Source: Jeongeupia chitinilytica
GTDB lineage: Bacteria > Pseudomonadota > Gammaproteobacteria > Burkholderiales > Chitinibacteraceae
NCBI RefSeq assembly: GCF_014652315.1
Contig: NZ_BMYO01000002.1
Coordinates: forward strand, 248,001-312,000
DNA length: 64,000 nucleotides
Direction: 5' to 3'
Made by a program: the position numbers and the translations under genes
Notes under the pieces: model-generated
Told to the model about the DNA's origin: nothing
Database searches by the model: none
What the model saw: the letters and a program-made list of their open reading frames with translations, nothing else
In this document: positions 60,856-64,000 of the stretch, piece by piece
How positions within the stretch are numbered: position 1 is the stretch's first letter
How the letters are laid out: every line of letters begins with the position of its first letter

Positions 60856-61263
60856 ATGGCGACCGTTCCGTCCGCGATCCGAAATCCTTGCCCGCCCGGT
60901 GCCTGCGTCTGTGGCCGGGATGCGCTCGAGAACGATCCGTTCGCCGACTGCCGCATCCTGATGCTGACGCGCGACGAGGAACGCCGGCTGGTCGAGCGCA
61001 TCGAGCGGGCGAGCGACTATGCCGATCTGCAAAAGGTCTGCGCCCGGATGCAGGCGCAGCTCGGCGTCGTGCTGCGGATTGCGCCGGGGCCGAACGAAGT
61101 GCGCACGGTGCTCGGTTTCGACATCGCCTTCGATCCGCACCCGGGCCTGTGCCGCAAGACGCAGCAGACGATTCCGGCCGCGGTTCGCCGCTGCCTGAGC
61201 GACAAGCCCACTATCGCGTTCGAAATCCTTGATGCGGACAGCCTGTTCGCCCCGGGCGACTAG
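60856..61263 (+). CDS. Conserved protein with a PPGACVC motif
   Basis: The 135-residue protein begins with a Cys-rich segment (NPCPPGACVCGRDAL) followed by helical stretches RLVERIERASDYADLQKV and CRKTQQTIPAAVRRCL. I recall related proteins near haem-uptake genes, but no function. A metal or cluster at the N-terminal Cys is possible. It lies beside, and convergent with, the hmu genes. Confidence 0.6.
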   Translation: MATVPSAIRNPCPPGACVCGRDALENDPFADCRILMLTRDEERRLVERIERASDYADLQKVCARMQAQLGVVLRIAPGPNEVRTVLGFDIAFDPHPGLCRKTQQTIPAAVRRCLSDKPTIAFEILDADSLFAPGD

Positions 61264-61282
61264 TGGCAGTGCGCGACGGGCG

Positions 61283-62068
61283 CTAGTTGAACAGCACCAG
61301 CGGCCGGTTCGAATCGCGCGGATGCGGAATGACTTCGGCCTCGACACCGTAGACGGCAGCCAGCGTCGCCGGCGTCAGCACGCTGGCCGGATCGCCGCAG
61401 CCCACCAGTTTTCCCTGCGCCAGCAGGGCGAGCCGGTCGCACCACGCGGCGGCGAGGTTCACGTCGTGCAGGATCACCAGCACGCCGATCCGTTCGTCGC
61501 GCGCCAGCTGTCTGGCGCAGGCGAGCAATGCCTGCTGATGCTTCGGGTCGAGGCTGGCTGTCGGTTCGTCGAGCAGCAGGAAACGCCCGCCGCGGCTTTG
61601 CCGTGCTGCCAGCACCTGTACCAGCACACGGGCAAACTGCACCCGTTGTGCCTCGCCCCCCGACAGCTGCGGATAGCGGCGCCCGGCCAGATGCGAGACG
61701 TCGGCCAGCGCCAGCGCACGGATCATCAATTGCTCGACGTCAAACGTCGACAGTTCGGGAAACGGATAGGCGCCCATGGCGACGACTTCGCACACGCCGA
61801 GGTTGAACGACAGCGAGGGCGACTGCGGCAGCACCGCACGCTGTCGGGCAAGGTGGGCGTTGTCGAGCCGGTCGAGCGGCGTTCCGTCGACCGAGACGCG
61901 GCCGCGCTGCGGCGCCAGTTCGCCGGCGAGCATCGCCAGCAGCGTGGACTTGCCGGCGCCGTTCGCACCGAGCACGCCGACGACTTCGCCGGCCGACAGC
62001 GACAGCGACACGTCGTCGAGTACCAGCTTGCCCTGACGTTCGATGAACAGGTTTTCGGCGAGCAGCAT
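61283..62068 (-). CDS. hmuV: Haemin ABC transporter ATP-binding protein
   Basis: The 261-residue ATPase powers haem import. Walker A GANGAGKST, signature LSGGEAQR, Walker B FLLLDEPTASLD and H-loop ILHDVN are all present, and the HmuV-specific LPQSPSLSFNL follows. Its start overlaps the permease stop, so the genes are coupled. Confidence 0.93.
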   Translation of the reverse strand: MLLAENLFIERQGKLVLDDVSLSLSAGEVVGVLGANGAGKSTLLAMLAGELAPQRGRVSVDGTPLDRLDNAHLARQRAVLPQSPSLSFNLGVCEVVAMGAYPFPELSTFDVEQLMIRALALADVSHLAGRRYPQLSGGEAQRVQFARVLVQVLAARQSRGGRFLLLDEPTASLDPKHQQALLACARQLARDERIGVLVILHDVNLAAAWCDRLALLAQGKLVGCGDPASVLTPATLAAVYGVEAEVIPHPRDSNRPLVLFN

Positions 62069-63111
62069 CAGTGTCTCCGCTGCGCGAGCAGCCACAGGAA
62101 GAAGGGGCCGCCGACGAGGCTGGTGACGATGCCGATCGGCAGCTCGGCCGGGATCACCGCGATGCGGGCGAGCCAGTCGGCCAGGGTCAGCGCGATTGCG
62201 CCGGCGACGACCGAAGTCGGCAACAACCAGCGGTGGTCGGCGCCGAGCGCCAGCCGCACCAGATGCGGGACGACGAGACCGACAAAGCCGATCGCGCCGG
62301 TGGCCGCGACCAGCGGGCCGACCAGCAGCGCGGTCAGCAGGATCAGCCGGCGGCGCACGGCCTTGAGCGGAAAGCCGAGGTGCAGCGCTTCGCGTTCGCC
62401 GAGCAGCAGGGCGTTCATTGCACGCCAGTCGCGGGCGATCAGCGCACCGACAACGAGGGTCCACGGTGCCAGCCCGGCCAGCAGCGGCCAGCTGGCACCG
62501 GCGAGGCTGCCCATGTTCCAGAACGTCAGGCTGCGCAGCTGGTTGTCGTCGGCCAGATAGGTGAACAGCCCGACCAGCGCGCCGCAGATCGCGTTGATCG
62601 CAACGCCGGCGAGCAGTAGTCCGGCCATGCCCGGATAGCGCCGGCCGAGGTGGTAGGCGGCAACGGTGGCGACCAGGCTGCCGACAAAGGCCGACGGCGC
62701 CAGCACGAGAAACGATCCGCCGCCGAGCACGATGGCGCCGACCGCACCCAGTGCACCGCCGGCCGAGATGCCGATCAGGCCGGGTTCGGCCAGCGGATTG
62801 CGGAACAGTGCCTGCATGGCGGCGCCCGACAGCGCCAGCGCGGCACCGGCCAGCGCGGCGAACAGTACGCGCGGCAGCCGCACGTCGATCAGCACGCTGC
62901 GCCACAGCGTTTCGTCCGGGCCCGACGCCGAAAAGAGCAGGCCGGGCAGTTCGGTCAGCGGAATGTGCAGTGCGCCGCTGCTGGCGGACAGCAGCATCAG
63001 TGCGATCAGCAGCGCCGAAAGCAGGCCGAGCACGCCGGCCGGCGTGCGCCAGCGCGAGGTTTTCGATGCTGCCGGCAGCGGAGAGGAAAGGGGGGAAGTC
63101 ACGGAGCTCAT
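62068..63111 (-). CDS. hmuU: Haemin ABC transporter permease
   Basis: The 347-residue FecCD-type permease has about ten membrane helices. DVRLPRVLFAALAGAALALSGA, NPLAEPGLIGISAGGALGAV and GFVGLVVPHLVRL are family landmarks. It pairs with HmuV and takes haem from HmuT. Confidence 0.93.
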   Translation of the reverse strand: MSSVTSPLSSPLPAASKTSRWRTPAGVLGLLSALLIALMLLSASSGALHIPLTELPGLLFSASGPDETLWRSVLIDVRLPRVLFAALAGAALALSGAAMQALFRNPLAEPGLIGISAGGALGAVGAIVLGGGSFLVLAPSAFVGSLVATVAAYHLGRRYPGMAGLLLAGVAINAICGALVGLFTYLADDNQLRSLTFWNMGSLAGASWPLLAGLAPWTLVVGALIARDWRAMNALLLGEREALHLGFPLKAVRRRLILLTALLVGPLVAATGAIGFVGLVVPHLVRLALGADHRWLLPTSVVAGAIALTLADWLARIAVIPAELPIGIVTSLVGGPFFLWLLAQRRH

Positions 63112-63291
63112 GTTACACCGGGGGCTGACGGGATTGCTTGGGGGGCGGAACCTGTTCCAGCAGGCGAGCGAGCCAAAGCAGTTCGTTCACGCCCGAAGCA
63201 CTGGGACCGGAATGGACATGGGGTCCATGAGGATCCCGAGCATCGGACGGGGGCGAAATGCGAAGGCACAGCCGCCTGACGGGATAGGTTC
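63112..63291. other. Gap between hmuU and hmuT
   Basis: About 180 bases between two genes of the same operon, unusually long for this locus. No gene, terminator or clear repeat was seen. Confidence 0.4.
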
Positions 63292-64000
63292 TCAGCGGCT
63301 GGCGACTGCCGGCGCGGCTTTCAGCTCGCGCAGCGCCTGCGGCAGGCGCGGACCGTAGCCGAGCAGCAGCAGGTCGTCCATCACGATGACGCGGCGCTGT
63401 TGTGCGGCCGGGGTCGTCGCGATGCCCGGACGGGCCAGCAGTGCATCGAGCCCGCCCGAAGCCGCGAGCGATGCGGTCGACGTGACGATCAGGTCGGGCT
63501 TGAGCGCGGCAATGCCCTCCAGCGACAAGGGCTTGTAGCCCTTCTGCTTCGCCAGCACATTGCGGTAGCCGGCGAGCCTGAGCATCGCATCAGCACTGGT
63601 GTCGAAACCGGCGCCTTCCGGGTTGCCGCTGCGGTTGATCAGCAGCAGTGCCCGGGTCGGGCCGACCTGCCTGGCGGCGAGTGCGTCGACCTGCTTGCGC
63701 AGCTCGATCACCATGGCGCGGCCGTCGTTGCGCAGGCCGAGCGCGGCAGCAACGCCGTGCATGCGCTGTTCGAGCGCATCCAGCGTCGGCGCGCTCGGCA
63801 GCACGATCACGCGCAGGCCGAGCCGGCGCAGCTGTTCGAGGGCTTGCGGCGGGCCGGCCTGGTCCGATGCCAGCACCAGATCGGGCTTGAGTGCGACCAC
63901 GCCCTCGAGCGAAAAGGCACGGTAATAGCCGACCTTGGGCAGCGCCCTGGCCGCCTCCGGATACGTGCTCGACTGGTCGACACCGATCAGCCGATTGCCG
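63292..64000 (-). CDS. hmuT: Haemin-binding periplasmic protein, N-terminus outside window
   Basis: The frame runs off the window end, so the first part including the signal peptide is missing. The visible 236 residues have the type III periplasmic binding-protein pattern: GVDQSSTYPEAA, ALPKVGYYRAFSLEGVVALKPDLVLAS, GFDTSADAMLRLAGYRNV and a repeat LEGIAALKPDLIV. The Tyr in VGYYRAF corresponds to the haem ligand of HmuT proteins. Confidence 0.9.
   Translation of the reverse strand, partial: GNRLIGVDQSSTYPEAARALPKVGYYRAFSLEGVVALKPDLVLASDQAGPPQALEQLRRLGLRVIVLPSAPTLDALEQRMHGVAAALGLRNDGRAMVIELRKQVDALAARQVGPTRALLLINRSGNPEGAGFDTSADAMLRLAGYRNVLAKQKGYKPLSLEGIAALKPDLIVTSTASLAASGGLDALLARPGIATTPAAQQRRVIVMDDLLLLGYGPRLPQALRELKAAPAVASR

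Overview
The window is a GC-rich proteobacterial chromosome segment, most likely from a betaproteobacterium of the order Neisseriales (Chromobacterium/Chitinibacter-like). This placement is inferred from gene content, base composition and the style of the housekeeping genes, not from a database comparison. No transposase, phage gene, CRISPR array or integrase was recognised.

Two stretches stand out because they are AT-richer than the rest: 2.9-7.6 kb and 50.7-52.3 kb. Both are integron-type gene-cassette arrays without an integrase in the window (CALIN-like). Array 1 (+ strand, 3215-7397) has eight near-identical 60-bp attC sites. They separate small one-gene cassettes: an unknown protein, a P-loop GTPase, an unknown protein, a membrane protein, a mini-protein, a DUF4260 membrane protein, another membrane protein and a frameshifted gene. 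Array 2 (- strand, 50714-51990) has three diverged attC sites and cassettes for a GFA-family protein, a DUF1871-like protein and an EthD-family protein. Each array is preceded by the same roughly 330-bp non-coding leader (2878-3221 on +, 51984-52317 on -), recognisable by several conserved blocks and a palindrome. The two arrays and leaders lie in inverted orientation about 49 kb apart. This shared leader is the most unusual structure in the window and could be an orphan attI/promoter module.

The rest is backbone. 0-2.7 kb: an oxidoreductase end, a GNAT acetyltransferase, a membrane protein and a PLD-family nuclease. 7.7-14 kb: a ferric-type ABC transporter diverging from a TctD/TctE-like two-component system. 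14-21 kb: a hydrolase/ferredoxin pair, a likely small RNA, cupin, acylphosphatase, metG, an Hpt protein, a TRIC-family channel and a CoA pyrophosphatase. 21-28 kb: a second two-component system and a coupled moxR/DUF58/transglutaminase/hemH operon. 28-39 kb: an outer-membrane protein, a deacetylase, a polar amino-acid transporter without an ATPase, a phosphate permease, selO, ybaK, a cobalamin adenosyltransferase and an AraC/MFS pair. 39-44 kb: two tandem tRNA-Leu(CAG) genes, rnr with a repetitive Ala/Pro tail and small conserved proteins.

44-60 kb is a metal-resistance region: a CusCBA-type efflux operon, then (after array 2) a CusRS-type two-component system diverging from a TolC-type channel, a multicopper oxidase, a cupredoxin and CusF, and finally a DmeR/DmeF cobalt-nickel pair with a G-tract operator. 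61-64 kb is a haem-uptake ABC transporter (hmuTUV), with hmuT cut by the window end.
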